Origin: Pyronema omphalodes
Taxonomy: Eukaryota > Ascomycota > Pezizomycetes > Pezizales > Pyronemataceae
Direction: 5' to 3'
DNA length: 64,000 nt
NCBI GenBank assembly: GCA_024516155.1
Contig: JAJJXM010000068.1
Span: forward strand, 1 to 64,000
Shown: positions 28,746 through 39,004 of the stretch, piece by piece
Position numbering within the stretch: position 1 is the first letter of the stretch
How the letters are laid out: each line of letters starts with the position of its first letter
Program-made: the position numbers and the translations under genes
Notes under the pieces: model-generated
What the model saw: the letters and a program-made list of their open reading frames with translations, nothing else
Databases searched by the model: none
Told to the model about the DNA's origin: nothing

Positions 28746-30571
28746 ACAACATCCATCAGCGGCGACTCTCCGCATCGTGTCCCACAACACGAACACCCCC
28801 CTCGTCCTCCCTCGCCGATGTGTCATCACGGGTGACCTCAACGCACACCATCCGTTGTGGGATTCCAACACTCGCAGGAGAGCCCGAGCTGAAGAGCTCG
28901 TGGAACTAATCGAAACCCACCACTGGAATCTGGCGAACGTCCACGACGTCCCAACCCACCAGTACAAAGACGGCTCTGGCTCGTCAGTTCTGGACCTGAC
29001 CCTGACATCCCGCGCGATGACAAGGGAACTCACGAACCGGGCAGTTGACGACGACCTAGCTACAGGTTCAGACCCCAAGGTCATCCGCTTTCAACTGAAG
29101 TCTCTCCACCCAGACCATACCACCGCCACCCCTACCGCCCCATGACTTAACTGGTAAAAAACGGATTGGGAGACTTTTACCAGGGAGCTACAAACCCTCG
29201 CCGAGGCCAGTCACCCGTACTGGACACACCTCCGCGCAAACCCGTCCGCAAGTAACCTGGACGAATGGGCCGCCCTCATTCGTGACTCCATTGAAGCAGC
29301 CGCCCAAAAAGCGACACCCACGCTCACACCAACTCCTCGCTCGAAGAGGTGGTGGACGGAGGAACTAAGCACGACTCGACGGAACATGCAGAGCGCAAGA
29401 AAGAGGTGGAAATCTACACGCCTCCCGGCCCATCATGCAGAGTACAAGCGCCTCCGAAACACCCATTACCGCAGAGTACGACACGCAAAGGACTCATTGT
29501 GGAAAGAATACCTGGCCGCCGCAGAAGGCCCTGATGTCTGGGCCGCCTTCAGATACACAAACCCCCGACGCGCCCAACTGACCCCCCCAATAAAGACCCA
29601 GGTAGGTGGGATAGACAAGGTACATGTTGATTTCGAAGGCAAAGTAAACGCCTTTCAGGCTCTTTTCCCACCCCCCCCCCCCCCCCTGCTGCCCCTCCGA
29701 CTCGAATCCCCCCCACACACCCCGTTATCCCCTGGCACACATTCACCCCCGAAGAAATACGCCACGCTATTTACCCCTCCTCCCCCAAGAAAGCCCCCGG
29801 TCCCGACATGATAACTTTCGCATGCCTGAGGAGAGCCTACGATGCAATCCCCAAGGTGTTCGATGCGCTGTACGCAAGGCTAGGTGACAAAGGATACCAC
29901 CCAAGGTGCTGGCGTGAAGCAACGACGGTGGTTATCCCGAAACCGAATAAACCTGACTACAGCGCAGTTAAGGCCTATCGTCCCATCGCGTTGCTGAACT
30001 GCATGGGAAAAATTTTGGAAAAACTTATGGCAACCCGGCTCAGCCTCATGGTGGAGTCACACAACATCTTACATGCAGACCAGATAGGCGGGCGCCCCAA
30101 ACGCTCGGCTATCGACGCTGCAATGGCCCTAACGCACGAGGTCGAAGCAAATGCGGGGCGCGCATTGGTGACCTCCGCGCTATTATTAGATGTGCGAGGA
30201 GCCTTCGACAATGTCTCCTCCGCGCGCCTCCTCACGACAATGCGCACACTGGGCTGCCCAACTGCAGTTGTCTCCTGGTGTTCGACTTTCCTAAGCGACA
30301 GAACAAGAGCCCTATCATTCGACGGACGAACAGACATACAGCGACCCATTGTGACGGGCATCCCGCAAGGTTCCCCGGCGTCCCCCATTCTCTTCCTTAT
30401 CTACCTGCGCCCTCTATTCAGCAAACTTCCAACGACTCACCGCACGTTATGGACCCCGAGCTACATGGACGACGTAGCTCTCGTTGCACACGGGCGTACC
30501 AGAGAAGAGAATGCCCGCGAACTGGAACTCGCGGCTCACACCGCCTTCGAATGGGCCCGAACAAATGCCGT
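28738..30571 (+). pseudogene. LINE-E ORF2, 5' part (endonuclease deletion, reverse transcriptase)
   Basis: Begins MNRQHPSAATLRIVSHNTN, then jumps to PLVLPRRCVITGDLNAHHPLW. About 115 residues of the endonuclease, including the QEIN Glu, are deleted relative to LINE-D. The SDHE motif reads SDPK. A TAA and a TAG-type break follow near 29146-29160, and a 16 C run (29671-29686) shifts the frame again. The reverse transcriptase from 29808 is well kept: LLDVRGAFDNVS, GIPQGSPASP and YMDDVALVAHG. GyA-2 is inserted after TNAV with the TSD gccgt (30567-30571, 36980-36984). Confidence 0.85.
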
Positions 30572-31100
30572 TGTCACGGCACACGGCTGACGAGCCGTTG
30601 TGTTGTTGCGTCATCATTATGTTGTCGTCGTGGTTGTCGACATCGTGCCGTTGTCTTGCCGTGTTGTGTTGTGTTGTCGTTGTGTTGTTGTGTGTGCCGT
30701 GCCGTTGTGGTTGATAGACTGATTGAAGATGGACGACGTACCATGAGCTGGAGAGCTGTGGCGTCGCAGGTGAATTGATGGAGAACGGAAGCTTTCATGT
30801 AGCGATGTTGGATGACGGCCCAGCAAGAGTGTTGGCCGCCCCTTTGTACATAAGGAGGCTTGCCTCCCCGTTGTTGAGTTCTCCATCGAACGTCTTGTGT
30901 CTTTCCCTTGTCCTTAATAAAGACTTCTCCTTTCAGTCCCACGTCATTCTTGTCCTTGTCCCTGTCCCTGTTTCGTGTGCCGTCCGTCTGCCGTGCACTT
31001 CGGTCCTTGTCTTTCCGTTCCCCGTCCTGGAACCCGCCTAGTCCCCCTTGCCGGTAGTGTTCAGTGTGTTCTTTGAACGTCCGTTCCTAGTTCCCTGACA
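30572..31100 (+). repeat. GyA-2 5' LTR
   Basis: 529 bp starting TGTCACGG and ending CCCTGACA. A TATA-like tacataa lies at 30848-30853, followed by the inverted repeat GGAGGC-TT-GCCTCC and a likely start site near 30885. A poly(A) signal AATAAA is at 30916-30921. The U3 part is rich in GTTGT repeats. Confidence 0.93.
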
Positions 31101-31113
31101 TTACGTTCGATCG
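31101..31113 (+). promoter_or_regulatory. GyA-2 candidate primer-binding site, self-complementary
   Basis: Two bases after the LTR, acgttcgat (31103-31111) is the exact reverse complement of atcgaacgt at 30885-30893 in the LTR, at the expected transcript start. I do not see an obvious tRNA 3'-end match (no TGG start). This is the arrangement of Tf1/sushi self-priming. GyA-1 keeps the same leader (15321-15333). Confidence 0.55.
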
Positions 31114-31135
31114 AATAATTATTCAACCAACACGC

Positions 31136-31378
31136 ATGAACCCCACCATTTCTGCTTGGACACATGCCTTAAAACAAGCCCTGGAAACTCACACCCTAAA
31201 CGAGACCTTCGGGATTTCCAACCGATTCGCTGGCGCAGTGCGAAGAACCATCCGAAGAGCAGAAAATCACTGCTACCTTGTGGTCCGCTGGGATCTCCAG
31301 GACTACACTTACCAGGAGCACGTCCGCCACACCATCAGACTCAAGCCAATCCTCGGAGCCCGCCAGAATGCACGTTAA
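31136..31378 (+). CDS. GyA-2 80-codon upstream ORF
   Basis: ATG 31136 to TAA 31376-31378, sequence starting MNPTISAWTHALKQALET. Its stop overlaps the gag ATG (31368) by 11 nt in another frame. The start region is conserved in protein sequence in the old copy GyA-1 (MNRTSSAWTHTFKQALEN). It could be a separate small ORF or the original N-terminus of gag severed by a frameshift; I cannot decide. No known domain is recognised. Confidence 0.5.
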   Translation: MNPTISAWTHALKQALETHTLNETFGISNRFAGAVRRTIRRAENHCYLVVRWDLQDYTYQEHVRHTIRLKPILGARQNAR

Positions 31379-32717
31379 ACTTATCGACGAAGGACATTGG
31401 CAGCAAATCGTGAACGCTGCCTCCATGACCCAGTTCCCTGAGGGCCATCAACCGCTTACTTTCACCAAACAACTCGCGCAATCCGTCCTAGACGCCCAAG
31501 ACCATCCCACGGGCTACCTCTTAAACGACCTCGCGGAAACCCCCGGCTCCCGTAACAGCACTCGGGTCTCCAGCCCTGTCGCCTCCCACCCTCCGGAAGC
31601 TCCCACCCCTGCCCCCATTTCCCCTGTCGTTACCCAGACTGGCTCCGTTCAGGTTTATCCAAATGGCCCAGAAACAGTGGCGCGAACCGCCGCACCCCCT
31701 ACCACAGCCGCAGCCGCAGCCCCCGCCCCCGCTATACTCGCACCAGTTCCAAGACTTCCCCCCCGAGACCCCGAAATCCTCCTAACCCCGGAGGAACAAG
31801 CAGATACGAATGAAATTCACTACTACGAGAAGGAGCTCACCCGCCAGCGTGAACTCATCAACGCGCTACTCGCCTCCCCTGGCATCCGCGTTACCGGAGA
31901 CAAAATTTCGGATCCGCCAACCTTCGATGGGTCCAACAGGGAGGACCTCCGCCGCTTTGTCTCCTTGCTTCGCATCAAGTTGGTGAGCGACGAACTACGC
32001 TTCCCAACCCCTCACAAGCGGATTTCCTATGCCATGGGCCGCCTCCGCGGACGCGCCTTGGATCAGATTCTTCCTTATATCAAGGAAAATGGCAACCGCT
32101 GGGCCCTCAATGACGTCGAGGACGTCATTAAAATCTTACAGCGTACCTTTGGAGACCCGGACGAGCGCGCAACGGCTCGTTTCAAACTACAAAATCTCCG
32201 ACAAAACAACCGCGAATTTTCAGACTATTATGCAGAGTTCTCCCGCCTGGTCGCAGAATTAGGCTGGGATGAAGCCGCCACCATGGATGCTCTGCGTAAC
32301 GGCCTGTCCCTCGAGTTGCACGAAAAGTTGGTTGGCGCCCCCCCCCCACCGCTACGATGCACGAATTTGTTGAACAGTGCCAAAAATTGGACTCCCAATT
32401 GAGAGCACTTGAGAACCTCCGCAAGCTGCGTACCAACCGCGGCCAAGTTAAACCCACTACCGCCGCCACCCCCCGCCACCAGTCGCCCCACCCCCGCTAC
32501 CCAAGCCACCACCGCCTCCTCCAGCAAGCAAACCCCTGCCCAGGGACCCCGTCAGAAACTGTCGGCACAGGAACGCGCGACCCGCCTGTCAGAAGGACGT
32601 TGCCTCTACTGCGGTGGCCTCGGCCTCATGGCTGCGTCGTGCCCCGCCAAGACGAATGTTAAAGTGGCGAGCGTGGAATTATTGGATAACGAAGAAGAGG
32701 TGTCGGGAAAAGAATAA
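31368..32717 (+). pseudogene. GyA-2 gag, frameshifted
   Basis: Starts at ATG 31368 (MHVKLIDEGHWQQIVNAASM). After a Pro/Ala-rich linker comes the capsid-like block (SDPPTFDGSNREDLRRFVSLL, GRLRGRALDQILPYI, TFGDPDERATARFKLQNLRQ, FSDYYAEFSRLVAELGW). The frame changes at a run of 10 C (32338-32347) and back again near 32470; reading straight through hits TGA at 32400. The C-terminal zinc knuckle is CLYCGGLGLMAASC, in which the expected His is Leu. It ends EEVSGKE and TAA at 32715-32717. The homopolymer changes could be sequencing errors. Gag normally forms the particle and binds the RNA. Confidence 0.8.
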
Positions 32718-32749
32718 ACCAGCTGCAAGAAGATGGCTCTGCCGCTGGT
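32705..32749 (+). promoter_or_regulatory. GyA-2 gag-pol -1 ribosomal frameshift signal
   Basis: The slippery heptamer G GGA AAA (32705-32711) lies in the gag frame four bases before the gag stop. After a 6 nt spacer there is a stem-loop: ACCAGC (32718-32723) pairs with GCTGGT (32744-32749), extended past one mismatch by GCA/TGC (32725-32727, 32740-32742), loop 12 nt. A -1 slip enters exactly the pol frame (RINQLQEDGSAAGGKIIAD). All parts are seen directly; activity is inferred. Confidence 0.75.
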
Positions 32750-35700
32750 GGGAAAATTATTGCTGATACATTGCTATTATCGGGCGCAAGTTTTACTGGA
32801 AAGTTAGAATGCAAACACCTTGTTCTCTCTTGCTCCTTGTTTTCCAATAACCGCTCCGTGAAAACAGTAGCGCTCGTTGACTGCGGCGCCACTGGTATCG
32901 CCTTTGTTGACTGCAATTTCGCCCGCCATCACAAACTCCCTCTAACCCCCCTACCCACCGCCCGCACGGTCGAAGTTATCGACGGCCGCCCCATATCCTC
33001 AGGAAAAATCACACACCTCGCCCAAGTAGAGTGTACCATCAATGGTCACTCGGAAACCCTTCCCATGTTCGTCACCAAGTTGGGTCACTACCCGGTGGTG
33101 TTGGGCATCCCCTGGTTGAAGAAACACGACGTAACAATAAGCTTCAGTTCCAACACTGTAAGCTTCGACTCCCAATACTGCCTAAGGAACTGCACCCTGT
33201 TGCCTGTAAGCACAACCGGTGTCGAGGTCCTGGACCCGGGCCCCCCTCCCGCTGCCCACGAGCCCGACACAAACCCCATGCCGGAGTTGGAAGACTCGGT
33301 CCCCGACCCTCCAGATGAACCTCCAATAGCGATCTCAAGCCTGACCATCTCCGACTTCAAAGAGATGGTAGAAGACGAAAGCCTGACAGTGTTCTCGCTA
33401 TCGTTGGACGAGATCACCGTCGCCCTACAAGACAAGCCCCCCCTCACGGATGAGGAACTGAAAGACATGATCCCCGAAGAGTACCATGACTACCTCGATT
33501 TATTCAAGGAGGTCAACGCGAAGGAACTCCCCCCACACCGACCCTACGACCACAAAATCCCACTGAAAGAGGGATTCGTCCCCCCCTTTGGTCCGTTATA
33601 CTCGCTGTCACGCAACGAGTTGCAGACGCTGAAAGCATGGCTCGATGAGAATTTGGAGAAAGGATTTATACAACGCTCCCAATCATCAGCCGCCTCGCCG
33701 ATATTATTCGTGAAAAAATCAGACGGATCCCTACGCCTATGCGTCGATTACCGAAGACTGAATGAAGGTACCGAGAAGAACCGGTACCCGCTGCCATTGA
33801 TACAGGAAACGATGATGAATCTTTCCAAAGCTCAATACTTCACGACCCTAGATGTCCGTAGCGCTTATAACCTTATCAGAATGGCAGAGGGCGAAGAATG
33901 GAAGACGGCCTTCCGCACAAGGTACGGCCTATTCGAGTCGACAGTGATGCCCTTTGGGCTCACCAACGCGCCTGCCGATTTCCAGGCATTTATAAATGAT
34001 GTCCTGAGACCATACCTGGACCAGTTTTGTACGGCATACTTGGACGATATTCTCGTGTTCTCTGAAACAAAGCCCGATCACACCGCACACGTCCCAAAGA
34101 TCTTGGAACGACTCAAACAAGAAAAACTGCACTTGAAGCCAGAGAAGTGTAAGTTTGCTAAGGCAGAAGTACAGTACCTGGGCTACAACATTGGCCGTGA
34201 CGGCGCGCGCATGATGGATTCCAAAGTAGCCACAGTCAGAGATTGGAAGGAACAAACCAATTTGAAACAGGTCCAAGAGTTCCTGGGTTTCGCGAACTTC
34301 TACCGACGATTTATCAAGGACTACTCAAAAGTGGTCTCCCCTCTAACGGCTCTGACCAAAAAGAAAGATGGTAAAGCAATCCCCTTTATCTGGGGTAAAG
34401 ATCAGCAAAGCGCCTTCGACCGACTGAAGGACGCATTTACATCAGCACCGATTCTCAAGCACTTCGACTACGAGAAACCGATTGTAGTAGAAACAGACGC
34501 ATCTGACTATGTGTCTGCTGGAGTTTTATCACAATACGACGAGGATAACGTGTTACACCCCGTCGCGTTTTATTCCAAAAAGCATTCCCCGGCAGAATGC
34601 AACTATGAGATCTATGACAAAGAACTACTGGGAATAGTTCGTTGTTTCGAGGAATGGCGTCCCCACTTGGAGGGCTCCGCCTTCCCTATAAAAGTATTGA
34701 CAGATCACAAGAATCTCGAATACTTCATGACGACAAAGCTACTAAACAGACGACAAGCATGCTGGTCCGAATTCCTGTCTCGGTTCAACTTTGTGATCAC
34801 CTACCGACCGGGAACGTTGGGAGGAAAACCGGACGCCCTGACAAGACGAGCCGCCGACCTCCCGGGAGAGGGAGACGAACGCATACTAGCGAATCAGCAA
34901 GCTGTTCTAAAGCCACAAAACTTTCAGTTATGCATGACCCCGCCCATGAATCTTGCACCCTCCGAAGTGGACCTCCTGTTTAAAGAGGGCTACAAGACAG
35001 ATTCATTCCCCAACCGAGTGGTGGGAATGCTGGAAGACGGTACACAAATCTGTAAGGACATATCACTCGCCGATTGCTCCGTGTTGGAAGACAGATTGTA
35101 CTACCGAGACTGCCTCTATGTCCCCGCGCTGGACAAACTACGATTGAAACTACTACAAGATCACCACGACCCCCCCACCATGGGACACCCGGGCCGTGCA
35201 AAGACTTTCGAACTCCTCGCCAGGAATTATTACTGGTTGTCGATGAGAATAGATGTGGACCAATTCGTCCGAAATTGCCACACTTGTAAAAGAACAAAAG
35301 CTACCCGCCACGCACCCTATGGAACCTTGAAACCCCTACTGGTCCCGCACCACCCGTGGCAGAATATATCTGTGGACTTTGTTACTGGACTACCGACATC
35401 AGAAGGCTTCGACGCAATATGTGCGATCGTTTGCCGACTCACGAGACAGCGGCATTTAGTGCCCTGTCACTCCACGATAGACGCAGAAGGCTTCGCACAA
35501 CTCTTCCTGGAAAACGTATTCAAACTACACTGCCTGCCAGACACAGTAGTGTCCGACCGCGGCCCACAATTTGTGGCCCACTTCTGGAAACACCTGGCAA
35601 ATTGCATGGGTATCGAGATTGCCACGAGCACGGCCTTCCACCCCCAGACCGATGGCCAAACAGAAAGAATCAACGCGGTTACGGAGCAATATCTCCGCGC

Positions 35701-36439
35701 GTACGTCTGGTATTTACAAGACGACTGGAAGAAATTTTTACCACTGGCAGAATTTGCTGCAAATAACCAAGTATCGGATACAACGTCGCTGTCTCCGTTC
35801 TACTCTATATACGGCCGACACCCCAAATGCTCCTTCGAATTGGAAATCAGGACAGACAATCCTGAAGAAGTGAAAGCGAACGAGGTAGCGGAGAGGATGT
35901 CACACATCCATGACGTCTTACGTTCTGAAATGAAATACGCCCAAGCCCGCCACATAGAGGCCGCCGACAATTCCCGACTCCCCGCGCCGGTCTTCAAACC
36001 AGGAGACCTGGTATGGCTGGACGCCTGCAACCTCAGAACCCGCCGCCCCTCAAAGAAACTAGAAAACAAACACCTAGGCCCCTTCACCGTGGTACGGCCC
36101 ATTGGATCCCACGCCTATGAGTTGGATATACCGGAAACAATGAAACATCATAGGACCTTCCCCGTGTCCCTACTAAACCCAGCCCCTTCGGACCCCCTCC
36201 CTGGCCTGATTATCCCACTGCCCCTACCGGTAGTAGTAGACGGCGAAGAAGAATGGTTCGTGGATGAAATTCTGGATAGCCGTTGGTCAAGAGGAAACCT
36301 GCAGTACCTCGTCAAGTGGACCGGCCATGACTCTCCAACCTGGGAACCGGAAACAAACCTATCCGAAACTGAGGCCGCTGAGAAATTCCATCAGTTATAC
36401 CCAGACAAACCTTGTCCTCTCGTAGGAACTCGAGCCTAA
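32711..36439 (+). CDS. pol: GyA-2 pol polyprotein: protease, RT, RNase H, integrase, chromodomain
   Basis: The frame is entered by -1 frameshift at 32711; there is no early in-frame ATG (the frame from 32771 begins with TTG). Counting residues from 32771: protease ALVDCGATG near 38 (Cys in place of the usual Ser or Thr); reverse transcriptase LCVDYRRLN, FTTLDVRSAYN, MPFGLTNAP and AYLDDILVF near 422; RNase H VETDASDYVSAGVL, YDKELLGIVRCFEEW, LTDHKNLEYF; integrase zinc motif H...H with NCHTC near 800-840; catalytic core VDFVTGLP, SDRGPQF, TDGQTERIN (D,D-E); chromodomain WFVDEILDSRW...YLVKWTGHDSPTWEPE near 1160-1210. 1222 codons with no break. The chromodomain would direct integration to marked chromatin. 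Confidence 0.95.
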   Translation, partial: RINQLQEDGSAAGGKIIADTLLLSGASFTGKLECKHLVLSCSLFSNNRSVKTVALVDCGATGIAFVDCNFARHHKLPLTPLPTARTVEVIDGRPISSGKITHLAQVECTINGHSETLPMFVTKLGHYPVVLGIPWLKKHDVTISFSSNTVSFDSQYCLRNCTLLPVSTTGVEVLDPGPPPAAHEPDTNPMPELEDSVPDPPDEPPIAISSLTISDFKEMVEDESLTVFSLSLDEITVALQDKPPLTDEELKDMIPEEYHDYLDLFKEVNAKELPPHRPYDHKIPLKEGFVPPFGPLYSLSRNELQTLKAWLDENLEKGFIQRSQSSAASPILFVKKSDGSLRLCVDYRRLNEGTEKNRYPLPLIQETMMNLSKAQYFTTLDVRSAYNLIRMAEGEEWKTAFRTRYGLFESTVMPFGLTNAPADFQAFINDVLRPYLDQFCTAYLDDILVFSETKPDHTAHVPKILERLKQEKLHLKPEKCKFAKAEVQYLGYNIGRDGARMMDSKVATVRDWKEQTNLKQVQEFLGFANFYRRFIKDYSKVVSPLTALTKKKDGKAIPFIWGKDQQSAFDRLKDAFTSAPILKHFDYEKPIVVETDASDYVSAGVLSQYDEDNVLHPVAFYSKKHSPAECNYEIYDKELLGIVRCFEEWRPHLEGSAFPIKVLTDHKNLEYFMTTKLLNRRQACWSEFLSRFNFVITYRPGTLGGKPDALTRRAADLPGEGDERILANQQAVLKPQNFQLCMTPPMNLAPSEVDLLFKEGYKTDSFPNRVVGMLEDGTQICKDISLADCSVLEDRLYYRDCLYVPALDKLRLKLLQDHHDPPTMGHPGRAKTFELLARNYYWLSMRIDVDQFVRNCHTCKRTKATRHAPYGTLKPLLVPHHPWQNISVDFVTGLPTSEGFDAICAIVCRLTRQRHLVPCHSTIDAEGFAQLFLENVFKLHCLPDTVVSDRGPQFVAHFWKHLANCMGIEIATSTAFHPQTDGQTERINAVTEQYLRAYVWYLQDDWKKFLPLAEFAANNQVSDTTSLSPFYSIYGRHPKCSFELEIRTDNPEEVKANEVAERMSHIHDVLRSEMKYAQARHIEAADNSRLPAPVFKPGDLVWLDACNLRTRRPSKKLENKHLGPFTVVRPIGSHAYELDIPETMKHHRTFPVSLLNPAPSDPLPGLIIPLPLPVVVDGEEEWFVDEILDSRWSRGNLQYLVKWTGHDSPTWEPETNLSETEAAEKFHQLYPDKPCPLVGTRA

Positions 36440-36450
36440 CGGGGGGGTAC
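36440..36450 (+). promoter_or_regulatory. GyA-2 polypurine tract
   Basis: The sequence acgggggggtac directly before the 3' LTR is G-rich and lies right after the pol stop. It is the expected plus-strand primer site, though it ends in tac rather than pure purine. Confidence 0.6.
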
Positions 36451-36979
36451 TGTCACGGCACACGGCTGACGAGCCGTGGTGTTGTTGCGTCATCATTATG
36501 TTGTCGTCGTGGTTGTCGACATCGTGCCGTTGTCTTGCCGTGTTGTGTTGTGTTGTCGTTGTGTTGTTGTGTGTGCCATGCCGTTGTGGTTGATAGACTG
36601 ATTGATGATGGACGACGTACCATGAGCTGGAGAGCTGTGGCGTCGCAGGTGAATTGATGGAGAACGGAAGCTTTCATGTAGCGATGTTGGATGACGGCCC
36701 AGCAAGAGTGTTGGCCGCCCCTTTGTACATAAGGAGGCTTGCCTCCCCGTTGTTGAGTTCTCCATCGAACGTCTTGTGTCTTTCCCTTGTCCTTAATAAA
36801 GACTTCTCCTTTCAGTCCCACGTCATTCTTGTCCTTGTCCCTGTCCCTGTTTCGTGTGCCGTCCGTCTGCCGTGCACTTCGGTCCTTGTCTTTCCGTTCC
36901 CCGTCCTGGAACCCGCCTAGTCCCCCTTGCCGGTAGTGTTCAGTGTGTTCTTTGAACGTCCGTTCCTAGATCCCTGACA
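36451..36979 (+). repeat. GyA-2 3' LTR
   Basis: 529 bp, same as the 5' LTR apart from about four substitutions that I can see (for example gccgttgtg/gccgtggtg, attgaagatgg/attgatgatgg, cctagttccc/cctagatccc). The right TSD gccgt follows at 36980-36984. Confidence 0.94.
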
Positions 36980-36984
36980 GCCGT

Positions 36985-38465
36985 AGCATTCGACGATTCG
37001 AAATCGGAGCTGCTGCACTTTCACCGCTCCCGCACAGACACAATCACCGACGCCGTAAACGTACGCTTGCCAAACGGAACCATCATTGCCCCAGGGACGA
37101 AAGGAGGACGGACAGACGTTGTTCGGTGGATTGGGATAGATTTTGATAGAAAACTCTTCTTCTCATATCATGTAAAAACGAGACAGACGGCCGCCGCTAG
37201 GTCCCTCAACGCCCTCCGAAGCCTTGTACGTCACGAAACAGGTCTGTCCCCGTCTGCCACGAGAACACTTTACATCGCGTGTGTGCTATCTAGGTCCGAC
37301 TTTGGTTCCGAGATCTGGTGGACGGGGCAAAAAAGCCTCGCCAATTTACTGCAAACGCAACAAAACTCTGCCCTCCGCTGAATTCTGAACGCTTTCGCCT
37401 CGACGCCAATCGTAGCCCTGCACAACGAAGCAGCTATCCCCCCTGTTTCAGTCCGCCTACACCACCGCACTCGCAAATACGTCCTCGGCCTCCTCTCTCT
37501 CCCCCCCAATCACCCCGTCGTCAGACGCTGCCCCTCCTCCTTCCCCGTTCCCGATCACTTCCACTCCTCCATCTGCAGCCCATACGAATATGACTATCGA
37601 TGGCAGTCACCAGGCACGGCCCCCTCCCGCCTCGTCACTATGCTCCTCTACGTCAGCAAGTGGGTGCTACCTGACGACATCATCAAAAACACATCGCAAC
37701 CCAATCCCGCCACATGGGAGCGCCCCGGCCTCAAGGTCAACATCACCTCCCTCCCGAAGCCAGAGGCGGCTACAGCACACACAACATTGCTCGAAACCCT
37801 CCGCACAGACCCCCGCAACATTATCGCATACACTGACGGTTCACAACTAAACGGAAGAACCGGAGCGGGATATTGCATCACCGACGGCCTACCTCGCCGA
37901 GTGGAAGAACTCATCCCAATGGGCGATACAACCGAAGTATTTGACGCTGAGCTTAGAGCGCTACACAACTGCCTTACGACCTGCCAAAAAACCATCACCC
38001 CCAACAGACACACCCGCCGCAAAATACACATATTTACAGACAATCAAGCAGCCATCATCCGCGCCTCCCGGTCCTCCTACGGTGCCGGCCAAGATCTGGC
38101 CCTCTCGATCCTCACGACGGTGTCCGCTCTTCACCGATCCGGATCGACCGTTACTCTACATCGGGTCCCCCGCCACACAGACATCCCCGGGAACGACACA
38201 GCCGATCTCCTGGCAAAAACGGCTACCTCCCTTACTCCCACCGCGCCTCCCCCGATTTCCCTCTCCTGGGTTAGACGCCAGGTACGAGAGCAATATGTTA
38301 CCGACTGGGTAAACTGGTACTCTTCATCACCGAAGCCCAAGACGTACGACGCCCCCCACCGCAAAAGACTCGACAACGCATACACTACCGTCCCCCGTAA
38401 GATATCGACGGCCATACTGGGACTTCGCACAGGCCATGGATATTTTTTGGACTGACTAGCACACC
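36985..38465 (+). pseudogene. LINE-E ORF2, middle part (end of RT, RNase H)
   Basis: Resumes AFDDSKSELLHFHRSRTD and follows LINE-D ORF2. A TGA at 37379-37381 and another at about 38453-38455 interrupt it. The RNase H block is recognisable (AYTDGSQLNGRTGAGYCI, EVFDAELRALHN, HIFTDNQAAII), but the Trp/Gly of HWVPGH is altered to HRVPRH. The GyA solo LTR is inserted at 38466 with the TSD acacc. Confidence 0.85.
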
Positions 38466-38999
38466 TGTCAGGGAACTAGGAACGGACGTTCAAAGAACAC
38501 ACTGAACACTACCGGCAAGAGGGACTAGGCGGGTTCCGGAGCGGGGAACGGCAGGACAAGGACCGAAGTGCTCGTCAGACGGACGGCACACAAAACAGGA
38601 ACAGGGACAAGGACAAGAGTGACGTAGGACTTGGGAGAAGAAGTCTTATATTAGGAGCAAGGAGAAGACACAAGACGTTCGATGGAGAATCTCGACAACG
38701 GGGAGGCAAGCCTCCTTATGTACAAAGGGGCGGCCAGCACTCTTGCTGGGCCGTCATACAATCATCGCTACATGAGCTTCCGTTCTCCATCAGTTCACCT
38801 GCGACGCCACAGCTCTCCAGCTCGTGGTACGTCATCCATCATCAATCAGTCTCTCAGTCACAATGGCACGGCACACACAACAACACAACAACACAACGGC
38901 AACACAACACAACACGGCAAGACAACGGCAGGATGTCAATCAACAACCACGACAACATGATGACGCAACACAACGGCTCGTCGGCCGTGTGCCGTGACA
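38466..38999 (-). repeat. GyA solo LTR
   Basis: A 534 bp LTR in antisense, TG...CA, flanked by the 5 bp TSD acacc (38461-38465, 39000-39004). It is diverged from the GyA-2 LTRs but keeps the hairpin (GGCCAGCACTCTTGCTGGGCC), the inverted repeat and the start-site region cgttcgatggag. Solo LTRs arise by recombination between the two LTRs of an inserted element. Confidence 0.92.
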
Positions 39000-39004
39000 A
39001 CACC

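Larger units (their letters stand above)
30572..36979 (+). mobile_element. GyA-2: complete Ty3/Gypsy chromovirus
   Basis: 6408 bp with two 529 bp LTRs (30572-31100, 36451-36979), TG...CA ends and the 5 bp TSD gccgt. The LTRs differ at about four positions by eye. Order: LTR, self-complementary leader site, 80-codon upstream ORF, gag, -1 frameshift signal, pol (protease, reverse transcriptase, RNase H, integrase, chromodomain), G-rich polypurine tract, LTR. pol is intact; gag has two frame changes at C-runs. The gene order and chromodomain place it with chromoviruses. Confidence 0.95.

Noticed and set aside
30601..30960. Overlapping small frames in the GyA LTR as genes
   Set aside because: They lie wholly inside the LTR, are low complexity (GTTGT repeats), and change with single differences between the two LTRs.
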